Assembly: GCF_029784165.1 (NCBI RefSeq) | Contig: NC_073695.1 | Coordinates: 247,751,589-247,815,588, forward strand | From: Wyeomyia smithii | Taxonomy: Eukaryota; Arthropoda; Insecta; Diptera; Culicidae | Reading direction: 5' to 3' | DNA length: 64,000 bases | In this document: positions 22,655-33,415 of the stretch, piece by piece | Numbering within the stretch: position 1 is the stretch's first letter | How the letters are laid out: every line of letters begins with the position of its first letter | The notes under the pieces: generated by a model | Seen by the model: the letters and a program-made list of their open reading frames with translations, nothing else | Database searches by the model: none | What the model was told of the DNA's origin: nothing | Program-made: the position numbers and the translations under genes

Positions 22655-22770
22655 GTCTTCACATCGAGCTCGTATACGAATACCCAGCCGTAAACTGTGT
22701 ATCTTCCATTACTCGTCATGGAGGTGAGTATTTTTACGGCTGGGTATTTGTTTACGAGCTCGACATGAAT
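22655..22770. mobile_element. Short hairpin MITE
   Basis: CATCGAGCTCGTATACGAAT followed by ACCCAGCCGTAAA at 22667-22697 is mirrored by ACGGCTGGGTATTTGTTTAC then GAGCTCGACATG at about 22736-22768. The arms are about 45 bp around a short loop. It sits at the edge of the minisatellite fragment. Target duplication not resolved. Confidence 0.6.
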
Positions 22771-22855
22771 ACCCATAATATATTAATTCCAATATTCGAA
22801 ACTGCTCAGACGGGGACATAATTATATGGGATAAAAGCGATGGTGTTATTTTTTC

Positions 22856-23225
22856 GCTCCCATGCACTTTTTGTGATCCTCATGGGTCCTATAACAACTG
22901 TGTAACTTTTCAGATCGATCGGTGAAACTATATTTTTGCGATTTTTCAAGTTTCCATACGATTTTACATGGGAAAATCCGCTTTCGCAAAACTTAGTCTC
23001 CAGAAATGGCCAGTTGCCTTCTAAAAACATATCAATACATGATATTGGTAGGAAAATTTCCTGGAAAAAACTGTTCTGAAGACAGTAAGGGGCTACGATG
23101 CTTGTATAAAAAGTTATTTTCCTCAAAGTAATTAAATATCTGACAAACGGCTCATCATTGAATTTTTCTAGCAATTCTACTGTTGTTATAGGACCCATAA
23201 GGAACACGAAAAAGTGCATGGGAGC
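22856..23225. mobile_element. Short inverted-repeat element
   Basis: GCTCCCATGCACTTTTT at 22856 is mirrored at about 23209-23225, and both sides continue into CATGGGTCCTATAACAAC. Arms are about 45 bp and the spacer carries no coding sequence. A T-rich TTATTTTTT flanks both sides, but it is low-complexity and weak as a target duplication. Confidence 0.55.
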
Positions 23226-23269
23226 TAACATTTATTTTTTGTCCTACCCACTGCTCATATGAGGTGGTA

Positions 23270-23939
23270 TTTAGTCAATTTTATTTGGGCTGCCTCAAAG
23301 TCAAACAAACACCGACCGGTCAACATGCCCATCTGAACTCAACCTTATGTATTTGTGCTCGCCACTCTGCTTCCGTGATCCACAAGGACAGAGTGAATGA
23401 GCGTAATAATTTATCTGGTTTCCATGCAGTCCATGCTGAAGTAAGTTCAGTAACTTTTTTCGGGACACTTGGGCGTTTGAACACATTTTTTTCTACATCA
23501 ACCCATCGCAGGGAAAAGCTTGTTTCAGTAACAAGAACAGTACTGAAAAGAGTCATTGACACACATTGGAGTGCTAGAGGAGACACTGTCAGAGTGGTGA
23601 ACCATTTTAATTGAGAATTTAGATGTTCTAGATGCAGGATGTCTTTTGATAGTCATTCGGTCTTCAACGTTCATTGCGTTTCTTGGTTTTTAGGCTCCAA
23701 TTCTAGTTGAAACCAACGATACTCAGAAATACTTGCAGCAAAAGGGTCTGAATATACAGGAGTGTGCTAACAAGTTTATGGCATTACATAAATTTTTGAC
23801 CGATATGCAAGAAGAAATTGTGGAAGTGGTCTTAATTACGCAGAAGAAAAGTCTCCAGAACTAGAAATTGACCAAGAACCCCAAAAAGCTGTTCGTCGAA
23901 AAAAGAGAATGCCAGGTGAAGGAGCTGCAGACACTGGAC
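23270..23939 (+). pseudogene. hAT-derived DUF4371/ZMYM1-like transposase pseudogene
   Basis: The + strand holds successive pieces of a hAT-type transposase: VHAEVSSVTFFGTLGRLNTF, FFSTSTHRREKL, LKRVIDTHWSARGDTVRVV, then after a stop and frame changes IRSSTFIAFLGF, APILVETNDTQKYLQQKGLN, ANKFMALHKFLTDMQEEIVE, LNYAEEKSPELE and RRKKRMPGEGAADTGL. The order matches the C-terminal catalytic half of DUF4371 proteins related to ZMYM1. At least two stops and one frameshift kill it. It is cut at 23940 by a mariner insertion; the sequence just after 25758 may continue it briefly but decays quickly. Confidence 0.75.
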
Positions 23940-24027
23940 TAACGGGTGACAACTAAAAATCTGGAATTTTTTTGGGGTTTTTTGACACCACAACAACCAC
24001 GTTAGAGAGGAATGAGAATATGTATAT

Positions 24028-24931
24028 TAGGGTGAGGAAAAGTAATCGATTTTCCAGAACCAAGCTTTCTTGGTTCCTTTTAGGGTCCCAAACAACCCTA
24101 AACTTACCTGAAGTCGATAGATTTTGTCTCCACTTGGCGCATTGCATTTCAAATTTGTATGAGAATTCATATGGTAAAACATATGTATATACATTTACCT
24201 TTCTAGAGAGCTCAATAATGCTCTAATAATGCACTACATTATGTTAAAGTATAGTATTTTAGATGCCTAACAACTTTGCAGAGGACTCTGAAGAGTTAGA
24301 ATGTCCCTAAGAAGAGCAATAGTTGTTCAAAGCTGAGGTATGTCGATTTAAATGCAGAAAATCTTGTTTCCTGCCAACATTACCAATGTACCGTCGTCAG
24401 CAGGATTCTCATCAGAAGTAACCTGTCGTAACGAGTTTATACACTCAGCTGGACCAAGCAAACAAATTTAGGTCAATATTCTAGGCGTGAATAGAATCTT
24501 CAACGTGTTTCAGAGGTTACTTCTGAAGGAAATCTGACTGACGCCGGTACACTGGCAGTGTTGGCAGAAAAAATGATTTGCAACATAAATTTCGACATAA
24601 TCAACTTCGAACAGCTCTAGTATTTTTTGGCACACCCTAGCACTTTAGTGTCTTCGGCCAAGTTGTTAGGCATCAAAAAACCTACCATTTGAAGTCATGA
24701 AACCTATGGTTTGGACCATTTTGGGCTCTTTAGAATGGAAAATGTAAAAAAGTTGGTTTTTCTATACAAATCTCCATATAAATTTGAAATGCAATGCGCC
24801 AAGCGGAGACAAAACCAATCGACTTCCAATAAATTTAGGATTGTTTGGGGCCCCAAATGGAACAAAAAAAAACTTGGTTCTGGCTTTCTGCTATCAAGTT
24901 TGTTTTTTCCATATAACGATTCCCTGCCCTA
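24028..24931. mobile_element. Foldback element with hAT-type 8-bp duplication
   Basis: Arms of about 150-200 bp begin TAGGGTGAGGAA (left) and mirror at the right tip, ending TTCCCTGCCCTA. Shared inner landmarks are CCAGAACCAAG, CCCAAACAA, GAAGTCGAT and TGGCGCATTGCATTTCAAAT. ATGTATAT flanks both sides exactly (24020-24027 and 24932-24939). An 8-bp duplication with a TAGGG tip fits hAT. It has no transposase and is inserted into the mariner at 23942-25756. Confidence 0.85.
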
Positions 24932-25012
24932 ATGTATATCAAAGCTCCATCTTTCCTCTTTACGCCAGTTTTTTTTTTTGTTTTGTTTATGCATGCTCAG
25001 TTCGGTTCAAAA

Positions 25013-25640
25013 TGGCATCCAAACAACGAGCATTCCGCAAGTGCATTGTACAGTTCGCTATGAACTGCCCAACATTTTTGGTCAAAAAGTTCTTGAACCA
25101 TTTTGAGAGCGAAAATCTTCCGGTTTCTATTATGTGCGAACCTTAATCATAATCCGCCAGGAAGGTAGTGGAAGACCGGCCAGAGAAGTAGACAGAAAAG
25201 GACTTTTTCCTTTTTGTCAAATCATGGTTCAAGGCTAGTGGTTTGGCTATCAATCAAAATATATACCAGAACGAGTGTTTGAACAACATTATGATTCAAT
25301 TTCTTCCAAAACACCATACAGATGAAAAGTATGTGTTTTGGCAAAAAAAAATATCATCACAGCACGTCAAAACAAAACAAACGTTTCTGAACAACCATTC
25401 GACTCCATTTTTACCCCAAATACGCAACCCAACAAATCCACCTCAGTGTCGTCCAATCGAAAATTTCTCTGGGATTTTGAGTTTCTTCGGAGAAAAAATA
25501 CCTGGAGATCAACGAATTGCGAACAGTTCATCGGTAGAATCGAGATATGCATTTGAAAAGCGAACTTGAAGGCCGTACAAAGCTCTTGTTTTGGCATCAG
25601 AAGAAAATTTCGTTGGAAGGCCGTTAACGGATCTTTCACA
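25013..25640 (+). pseudogene. Tc1/mariner transposase, internally deleted
   Basis: The N-terminal helix-turn-helix start MASKQRAFRKCIVQFAMNC is open from 25013. A GSGRPAREVDRKG linker follows after a stop, then the C-terminal half of the catalytic domain: HHTDEKYVFWQKKISSQHVK, TFLNNHSTPFLPQIRNPTN, PQCRPIENFSGILS. About 150 residues of the core are missing. The Trp-x-Asp motif expected near FWQ is lost (Lys instead of Asp), while the last catalytic Glu in RPIENF remains. Frames change several times. It cannot encode an active enzyme. Confidence 0.8.
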
Positions 25641-25758
25641 AATGTTCAATATTTTTTGCTAGTTCACAATGAATGTATCTTCATAAAAAATAAGTCAGCC
25701 ACCTCCTTGTTTTGACAGCTGTAGAGAAAAATCCCAAATTTTTAGTTGTCACCCGTTA

Positions 25759-26545
25759 GTAAGCAGTGTTCTAGAATAGGTTACTCTCATATGAGCCCCG
25801 CACCATTTCTCGCATTGAGTAAGTTCAAAAATGTTTTTTAAGTTTTTCTCTTCGTCATCTACCGTTATTTGCACGGCTGCTCACAACGATGTCGTTTGAT
25901 TACTCTGGAATTGCTCTCAACAAGGCGACTAAAACTTCAACAAATGATTGTATTAGGCGTCCTAACCAATTATATTGACTGCTCAGAACTTCTCCTGTAA
26001 ATTAAAATAAACGTTCCGCAGTGACAGTTACAATACTAGACAATGATTTTCATACCCAGCCACAGGACATGCTATGACCATAACAATCCGCTTAGTTTCT
26101 GCTTAAGAGAATTCAACGAAGTCTGTGATTTTTTTTTAAAATCACTAAAAATAGTTTTAAAAAAAGTATTTAAAATGCAGCGTAAGGTGATCCAGTCTGT
26201 ACGATAATATCGAAGACGAAGAATGAATGTTTATTTAATGAACAATGAACAAATAGAGGGACGGATTCAATCATGTTGTACATCACGTTTTACTTAGAGC
26301 AGTGTTTCTGTAATTTTAAATGCTCGAATCAAATTTAACTCTCGATGCGCTTCAGGTGTGCCGTTGTTTTCTTTTATGAAGTGAGAAAAGTAACACTATT
26401 ATTAATATAGTTTATTTATTTGGTAAAATTACTGTCAAGGCCGGATGCTGAGTGCGTTTAGGGTTTTCTGCAAAGTTACTTAAATTCATTTCGCCGAAAA
26501 TAGTGTTTCAGTTGTTTTTTGATTTACTGGTTGTAGGACAACTTA
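25759..26545. other. AT-rich, no gene recognised
   Basis: Immediately after the mariner a few codons may continue the hAT pseudogene, but stops accumulate at once. I see no other feature up to 26545. Confidence 0.35.
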
Positions 26546-26548
26546 ATT

Positions 26549-26896
26549 TTAATTCCAATTCAAATATAGGCAGTTATTAGTTACTGCTATGGCTCTAAAA
26601 TCACAAAATTGTATCGAAAAACTTATTTCCGCCTGAATTATCGTTTTTGTATCACTGCACTCTGGGTCAGGAATAAAATCCAGCAGAACGAAATTATTGG
26701 CGTTCTCAGACTGTATCCAATCGACTTTCCAGACTTTTACGAAATTTCTTGGTTTAGCTAGAACTTCAATTTGGATGCTGCGGTTTTTTTGGACCCCACT
26801 GCGAACAGTAGTTGTTTGATCTTCTGTGGCAATGTCCGGACGTTTTTGCTGTTTGCACATTTCTGTTTTTGCCTTTCTCCTAGAAAGGTATAGCAA
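26549..26896 (-). CDS. Open frame of unknown origin
   Basis: A 115-codon frame on the minus strand. Its first ten codons lie in the repeat that starts at about 26870, so the ATG is not native; the remaining 105 or so codons are outside it. It contains KVWKVDWIQSENANN, FVLLDFIPDPECSD and a hydrophobic C-terminal end. It has mixed composition and no low-complexity bias, unlike most chance frames here. I do not recognise it. It may be the 3' end of a gene or element cut by the repeat insertion, or chance. Confidence 0.25.
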   Translation of the reverse strand: MLYLSRRKAKTEMCKQQKRPDIATEDQTTTVRSGVQKNRSIQIEVLAKPRNFVKVWKVDWIQSENANNFVLLDFIPDPECSDTKTIIQAEISFSIQFCDFRAIAVTNNCLYLNWN

Positions 26897-28325
26897 TCAC
26901 TTGCAAAACTGAAAGTATGAAAGTGCCCCGAAGGGCCGAATGGCATATATCACTCGACTCAGCTCGACGAGCTGAGCATTTTCTGTATGTATGTGTGTGT
27001 GTGTATGTGTATGTGCAGATTTTTATTCTCACTCACTTTTCTCAGAGATGGCTAGACCGATTTTCATGTAATTAATTGAAAATGAAAGATTTCGTTGTCT
27101 CATAAGACCCTATTAAATTTCATTGTAATCGGATTTTTAGTTTAGAGGTTATGGTTCAAAATGTAAAAATCATGAAACATCATTATCTCAAAAACTACAC
27201 AACCGATTTGAACAAAATTGATTTCAAATGAACGGGCTACCTGAAAAACCCTTAACTTTTAAATTTCATGATAATTGAACTTGTGGTTCAAAAGTTATAA
27301 CAAGAAACGTGTTTTGAAGACTACTTAATCTCACTCATGTCTCTCAGAGATGGCTGAACCGATTTTCATAAAATCAGTGTCAAATGGAAGGTCTAGTAGC
27401 CCCATAAGAACCTATTGATTTGTTTTGCAATCAGACTATTACTTTTCCTGTTGTGTTTAAAAATGTGAAATCCAGCTATGAAAAGGAACATATTCCGAAG
27501 ACTACTTGAACTCACTCACTTTTCTCAGTGATGGCTGACCCGATTTCTACAAAATTAGTGTCAACTAATAAGTCTAGCTGCCTCGTAACACCCTATTGAA
27601 TTTTGCTGTAATCGGACTGTAACTTCGTCTGTAAAGTACCGAAATGTGAAAATCACGAAACTTCATTATCTCAGAAACTACACAACCGATTTGATCAATA
27701 TTATTATCAGATGAGCGGGCTAGTTAAGGGTTAACTGATGAATTATGATTGAACACGTGATTTAAAAGTTTGGCTGCCCTATACGTTCCCATTTCATTTG
27801 ATAATGATCGAGCTTAAGCAACCGTTATGTATTAAATTGTGAAAACAACGAAAGTCTATTGTCTCAAAGATTTCACGACTTATTTGAACATAACTAGTGT
27901 CATACGAACGAGTCATCTCTCAAACTTACAAATAACAAACTTCATCAAAATTTGATGTTTGGTTCAAAAGTTATGGAAAAAAGTACATTCAAAGATTATT
28001 TAAAACTATACCTGCTTTGATCAATATATGTGGCCTCAACATAATTTAAATGTGGTATCGTACTATTTGAACGTTCCCTGTATCGCTCGTGATTAAATTT
28101 TTCGAACTTAAGAGTCATTTCTTTTATTTCGCTATTTCTTAAGCACTAACATTACGTAAAATATCATATTATATACTTCAAACACAACATCAATATTTTA
28201 GAACCCAAAAAATGAATATACCTTTATTGGTACAAGCGTTCATGTAAATCTATTTCTACAAATCATTAGTTTGAATGAGAAAGGCTGGGTCTGACCGCTA
28301 GGTGGATTAATTTGGGTTTTTTTTT
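26870..28325 (+). repeat. Mosquito interspersed repeat with CCTTTCTC ends, copy 1
   Basis: Begins GCCTTTCTCCTAGAAAGG, a small hairpin, and ends GAGAAAGGCTGGGTCTGACC followed by a conserved 25-bp tail ending GGGTTTTT. The body has three to four internal units, each starting CTCACTCACTTTTCTCAG with AGATGGCTG, ACCGATT and a CATAAGACCCTATT block, at about 27028, 27332 and 27510. It is shared nearly in full with 43873-47390. I recall this family from culicine genomes. It encodes nothing; mechanism of spread unknown. GCCTTTCTC and GAGAAAGGC form inverted ends. Confidence 0.75.
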
Positions 28326-28359
28326 ACCATTTTGCAGTGCTACTTATTGAGAAGTAACC

Positions 28360-28860
28360 TGCTCCGTGTTATAGTGCTTTTTGTCTTCTCCTTCAGACTT
28401 AGTAACCTACTTCCTTTCTTATCGACCTTACCATATCCTCCTGCAGGCTATCACTCTGAAAGCATATAACATGCTATATACTATGATATTATCGAAGCTT
28501 TAGACCAGTGGTTATTAAGTCTGGAGGGAAGTTATAGTACTTTTTGTCTTCTCATTCAGATTTAGTAACCTACTTTCTTCCTTATCGACTCTATCATATC
28601 CTCTGCAAGCTATCACTCTAACAGCGTAGACGTGCTCTAGTCTATGATAGTATCGAAGCTTTAGACGAGAGGTTATTAGGTGTGGAGAGAAGATTTTTTG
28701 TGTGGAAGAGCCTGAGAACAAACCCATACTTAATGTCCTTTTTGCGAACGAATGGTTTGGTTCTACTAAGATTCGAACCTATCACCATTCACTCGTAAAA
28801 GCGGACTCTGTAACCTTGCGGCTACGAAGCTCGACGCTGCTGCGGTTAGTTCGCGATTAG
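28360..28860 (-). repeat. tRNA-derived SINE with duplicated 3' body
   Basis: On the minus strand an A-box-like TAGCCGCAAGGTTACAGAG (about 28808-28826) and a B box GGTTCGAATCT (complement at 28769-28780) form a tRNA-like head, followed by CAAAAAGGACATTAA. The downstream body is present twice in tandem (about 28363-28530 and 28535-28700), each copy with GACTTAGTAACCTAC-like and CGAAGCTTTAGAC text. No intact tRNA cloverleaf is present, so this is a SINE rather than a tRNA gene. Confidence 0.65.
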
Positions 28861-28869
28861 GCCGCAAGG

Positions 28870-29499
28870 ATGCCGCTGCGGTGCCAACTAGTTTCTCTTA
28901 CACGATATCGCTTTGTGGTTTTCAACAAAGTTGTGGACCATTGAATTTTAGGAAACTATATAAAAAACTCAAAATTTCTATCTGATAAAATTTTGAAAAT
29001 ATACGAGTTTATGTAAAATGTGTTATTCTTATCTCTGTAGTGTTCCTTACCGGTGATATAAAGTTTCTCGTAAAGTACGTCCATTTTATTTTTTGACTGC
29101 ATCAAAAAGTTTTATAGCCGGCAAGAAACGATGGAGGGAAGGTAAAAAATGATATGAAAATTGTTTTTTTTTCTTCACAAATAATATGAAAATAGTTGTT
29201 AATGCTAAATGTTAAGAAAAGAACGTAGTTTGCTAATAATTGCTAGTAAGTAAGAGAACTAATTTAAACAAATGTGTTTGTTTTTTAACTTTCCATCCAT
29301 TTACTTTCCAAAAGTGTGCCATACTTGATTGAAAAGGACCTTCGTTCCTGCAGCAGTCGATAGGAAAACCATCTGCATTATCTGCATGCATTTATACAGA
29401 TAAGGAACATATCAATTCGGTTATTCGAACTATTGTAAAATTGAAAATTGTCAAGCCTTGTTGAAACGCAGGTTTCGACCTCTAATTGGCCGCTTAACG
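28870..29499. other. AT-rich, no feature recognised
   Basis: No repeat ends, coding frame or RNA gene that I can support. The 3' part (about 29290-29500) may be the terminal region of the mariner-type element whose transposase fragment starts near 29500. Confidence 0.3.
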
Positions 29500-29917
29500 C
29501 TTGCTTTCACCAAAGCTTGATCCATTTAATATTTGGGCAGCACAAAATGGGACATACCTTCGTCAAAAAGCATGTACAAAAAATCTTGAGATATTGTTTT
29601 GCAGCAAATTCATTGACCTTTAAAGGAAAAATACATGAAAAATATTCGTCTAAGTTTCGGATGAATTCACGCACTTTTCGTTTCACAACGCCCATCATTT
29701 TCTGCTTAGTGAAACTGTCAACCTGAACCGCCATTTTCTTTCACCATCTATGTAAATCAGCTGTTTTTTTATCGTTCTGCCACTTTTCTTCAACTTGCTC
29801 TTGATTATCGCCCAATATTTTTCAATTTAACGAAAATCTGGGCAACTGATAGCTTTTTCGATGATATCAATTCCATTCTCCACGCCCACAGATTCGCCGA
29901 ACAGTGCTGTACGGCGC
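29500..29917 (-). pseudogene. Mariner DD37E transposase, C-terminal fragment
   Basis: Minus-strand translation gives YSTVRRIC next to the foldback edge, then GIDIIEKAISCPDFR, a stop, IEKYWAIIKSKLKKSGRTIK, and, in another frame, FTKQKMMGVVKRKVREFIRN. The CPDFR-IEKYW block contains the last catalytic Glu of DD37E mariners, and KRKVREFIR is the usual C-terminus of the mosquito family. Most of the core between the helix-turn-helix and this block is missing. It pairs with 31680-31997: the two halves were one gene before the foldback inserted. Confidence 0.75.
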
Positions 29918-31701
29918 ACACTGTTTCCAAAGCTGCAAAAACGTGATCGACATTATTTGGACCCAAAATGCTTGCTTTAAGAGCCACAGTGTCTTCACTA
30001 AAGTTGTTTCAATAATTATTTCCCATGTTATAGAAGTAGCAGTTTTGTGATTAATCCACTTAACAGTGAAAAGCGAATTTTACTTTTTTCATTTTTGCTA
30101 TTAAAAATTCATCGTATTCGGCAGAGCTGTAGCACACTTTATAAGAAACAAGTTTGTCAAAGACACCATACTTCTATCTGCCTATTTAAATGGACTTATG
30201 TGGAGTTTTCTACAGATTGCCACTAAAAATCTGGTTTTACAATTTAACTTTTAGTAGTGATTTTTTACAATTTTTCAATGTTCAACAATGTTGTTTGCTA
30301 TAACAAAACAACCAATGTCTGCGAAGAAATATTATTTTTATCTCACATATTTTTCTGGTAGAGCGGGGGCCTAGTGTGGTTGGTAACGTCTCCGCCAACC
30401 ACGCTCGACGCCTGGGTTCGAATCCCACCGCCGACATAGGTGTCGATGGTTGTGAGGTGGCGTGATCCACTCACAACCAACCCAACTGGTCTAGATTCAA
30501 TTCTAGCCGACACCGGGAGATTTTCTGAGGCGAAAAATCTCTGGGATCACGCCTTCCATCGCATGAGGAAGTAAAGCCGTTGGCGCCGGTCCGTTAATAA
30601 ACGGGTCGTGAGTTAGGGTCCTGGGTGTGGAGTCGCCTCCCTGGGCGTCGGTGATTGGCCACAACAGTGGCGGAACTAGACCGACGGAAAATAAGCGAGA
30701 ACAAAAAAAAAAAAAAATATTTTTCTGGTTATTGACGATTTTTATTATAACAATGCATTAATTTACTAACAGATATTTTCAAAATCTGCAAATATCTGCA
30801 GACTAAACCATTTTTATCTTAAAGTTTAACTAAAACATCATTCAATCCAGATATAGACATTTGTCTCTCGCTGTCTCCTGTGTTTATATCTGTAAGTAAA
30901 TTAGTGCACTATTTTAAAACAAATCTTCAATAACTAAATAATTATAAGAGATAGAAATAAGCTTTCTTTGGTGAACTCGTGAGTTTTATTATACTAAAAA
31001 ACATTGTAAAACATTGAAAAATATTAGAAAATCACTATAAAAAGTTTCTTCTTATAACATGTGCTTAAACTTTACTCAGCAAAGTGGATTTTTATATGCA
31101 AAAATGAGAAAAATAAAATTCGTTTTTCTTTTTTGGGTAGATTAATCACAAAATTCTAACTTTCATGAAATAAAGAGTAACTAACAAAACAACTTTGCTG
31201 CTGGCTCCAAAATCTTTTTTTTTTTTTTGAGTAAAAAGTAATTAGTGTGAATTAGTGCATTATTTAAGTAGAAGTCGTCAATAACTATAAAAAATATGTG
31301 AGATAAAAAAAATAAACTTCTTTCGCAAACATTGTTTGTTTTAGTATAGCAAACAATATTAAAGAACATTGAAAAATTGTAGAAAATCACTACTAAAATT
31401 TATATTAAAAAAACTGACTTTTAGTGGCAATCTGTAGAAAACTCCACATAAGTACATTTAAACAGGCAGATAGAAGTATGGTGTCTTTGACAAAGTTGTT
31501 TTTAATAAAATGTGCTACAACTTTACCGAACACGATGAATTTTTATACGCAAAAATGAAAAAAAGTAGATTCGCTTTTCAGTGCTAAGTGGGTTGAGTAC
31601 AAAACTGTAAGTTCTATAACATGGGGAATAATTATTGGAACAACTTTAGTGAAGACACTCAAAATAATTTCGATCACGTTTTTGTAGCTTTGGAAACAGT
31701 G
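29918..31701. mobile_element. Foldback element inserted in a transposase pseudogene
   Basis: Arms of several hundred bp are inverted copies: CACTGTTTCCAAAGCT at the tips, then AACGTGATCG, GTGTCTTCACTAAAGTTGTT, CATGTTATAGAA, CAAAGACACCATACTTCTAT and GGAGTTTTCTACAGATTGCC. Flanks TACGGCGC (29910-29917) and TGCGGCGC (31702-31709) match at seven of eight positions, consistent with an aged 8-bp hAT-type duplication. Removing the element rejoins SAP with YSTVRRI of the mariner transposase. The left arm carries about 30 extra bp near 29965 and an inserted SINE at 30360-30716. Confidence 0.75.
30360..30716 (+). repeat. tRNA-derived SINE with poly(A) tail and 13-bp duplication
   Basis: Starts AGAGCGGGGGCCTAGTGTGG; the A box covers TAGTGTGGTTGGTAACG and the B box GGTTCGAATCC is at 30415-30425. 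The body includes CACGCCTTCCATCGCATGAG and GGTCCTGGGTGTGGAGTCGC, and it ends in a run of about 15 A. ATATTTTTCTGGT flanks both sides exactly (30347-30359 and 30717-30729), a target duplication of the size made by LINE machinery. I recall the body from mosquito SINEs but cannot name the family with certainty. Insertion into the foldback arm makes it the youngest of three nested elements. Confidence 0.9.
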
Positions 31702-31997
31702 TGCGGCGCCGAGAACTTCTTAGCCAAATCGCGCAGGGTCAACCCAGGGTTCGTCTGAACTTCTCTACAGGCTTTCATTCGTAGCTGCTTGTTAGTCGTT
31801 CCAGTTCTGCGGTTGCTGTGATCAGCGCGATCCAGCGTTAGAGTTTCATTGAATCGTTTCAGCATGCTGTTTACGGTTGATCTGGGGAATTCAAGGCACT
31901 TCGCAATTTTTGCACCTGACGACGTCGGATTTTCAACATGAGTGAGCAAAATTATCTCACGTCTTTCACATTCCATCGTCGAAAACTTTTGATCCAC
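31680..31997 (-). pseudogene. Mariner DD37E transposase, N-terminal fragment
   Basis: An open frame starts at 31997 with MDQKFSTMECERREII and contains two helix-turn-helix-like parts: SSGAKIAKCLEFPRSTVNSM with LKRF, then the NRRTGTTNKQ linker and NPGLTLRDLAKKFSAP. This is the DNA-binding half of a Tc1/mariner transposase. The frame then enters the foldback tip (PHTVSKATKT) and stops. The gene continues beyond the foldback at 29917 as YSTVRRIC. The start is plausible because DNA upstream (to about 32040) has no further domain text. Confidence 0.8.
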
Positions 31998-32039
31998 TGA
32001 CTCGAATTTGATGAAATTTTCACCACTATGTAAACAAAC

Positions 32040-33149
32040 CTTCCCATCAACCCATCACTGCGATGTCATTGGTTTCTCGTAACCGCTACTAGAAACGCCA
32101 CAGTAAATAGAAAGTTGCGACCAAATATTTGATGGATCAAGCTTCAACATGGTCGACAGAATATTATATCTAGTTAATCGGGAATGCATTCTTTGCGCTG
32201 CATAATAAGCTGGTAGCAGCAACTATCTGCTTCCAAACGACAGGATCCGAAAAGAAGAAAACGCTTATTATTCCAAGCCGCAAAACGGTACGGATTATAT
32301 TTTTGCGTGTATAAGAGCTCAATATTCGGTCCTTTTTCGCTGGAAAATGAGATTCATTGAGTTTTGTTTAATGTCACAAATTATAAAAAAACTTGTCGCA
32401 GTGACGCAAATATCCAGCACGGAAAAAAAGAGTCTTGTTTTGATCGAAATATGGGCTATATTAGGGCCTGCTTCAGTTCAAACAAATCATTTTACTCTTG
32501 GATGGTGCGACCGTCGTACATAATTCAGCAATAGCGAGTAGCAACAACTGTAGCAGCAGCACTAGCCAGCATTACCTTCATTGAAGTTTTAACTTGTTTG
32601 GGCAACGCAAGCTTCCTGGATCCTGACAGTCACAATCTGCTGGCCGCATCTAGTTTCCAGTGTGGAACTGGGGTGAGATTGCGCCTCGAACCAAACTAAA
32701 CTAACTAAATGATCGCTGGTGGGCGTTATGTTTCGTTTTTCGTATTTTTTTCGACTTTGCGGGTTCGATGAGCCAAAGGACAAATGACAATGACAGCTCC
32801 TTTTGGGCTTAAAGCAAAACTGGCAGTATGCGACGTTCTCGAAAATAGCGAAATTCGTTCGAATCGAGCTGCACAATGCCACCCCTGGTTTTCACTGTGT
32901 TGTCAGAGTGCCCCATTCTCATTGTCGGGGCAGCATAGAAATGCGTTTTCAAGTTGAACAACAATTGTACTTTTAAAGACAAGTTAATAAGTTATTTAGG
33001 TAGACAATTGAGCTGCCCAAAATATTTCTGAACAATTCAAACTGGGTATTCCAAAGCAAAAGATAATTTTTCCAGCAAAATATTTTTCAACTCCAACACT
33101 TTTTACTTTTGAACTGCTTGCACCTCATGGACGTACAGTAATGACAGAA
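32040..33149. other. Unassigned DNA
   Basis: A 97-codon minus frame (32589-32882) contains VAYCQFCFKPKRSCHCH, a Cys/His-rich string, but no family I can name. The rest shows no repeat ends. The first 60-100 bp may be the terminal region of the mariner remnant. Confidence 0.3.
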
Positions 33150-33415
33150 GTCAGAGAAAAGTTGTCAAGGGATGGCTTTTAGGGAATTGTTTGAATTTTC
33201 ATGTTGAAATGTTGAAAAAATTGAATTTGAAATTGTGCCCTTAAAAGAATTGAAACAAAAAGAAATTTTGAAAAAATTGGTCATCTCAGATTGAAAACAA
33301 AATTCTGGACAATTTAACAGGGAATAACTCTTCTAAACAAATCAAAGTGGGCGCTTTTGAGGAAAAAAAAACTTTTTCGTCTCCAACACTGTTTCATGTT
33401 GAAAAGGTTCCATAG
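33150..33415 (+). repeat. Dispersed AT-rich repeat, copy 3 of 3
   Basis: Ends just before the TA-flanked element at 33441; see 11880-12250 for shared phrases (here GGATGGCTTTTAGGGAATTG and AACACTGTTTCATGTTGAAA). Confidence 0.5.

Larger units (their letters stand above)
23942..25756 (+). mobile_element. Tc1/mariner (DD37E-like) transposon, defective
   Basis: The inverted ends ACGGGTGACAACTAAAAAT match at both tips, and TA flanks each side (23940-23941, 25757-25758), the signature of Tc1/mariner insertion. It interrupts the hAT-type pseudogene. Inside are remnants of a mariner transposase (25013-25640) and a nested foldback (24028-24931). The element is non-autonomous. Confidence 0.85.

Noticed and set aside
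22806..23231. 141-codon minus-strand frame
   Set aside because: It spans the whole short inverted-repeat element and has no domain; the frame is fortuitous.
30360..30430. Possible tRNA gene
   Set aside because: The tRNA-like head is followed by a SINE body, poly(A) and a 13-bp target duplication.
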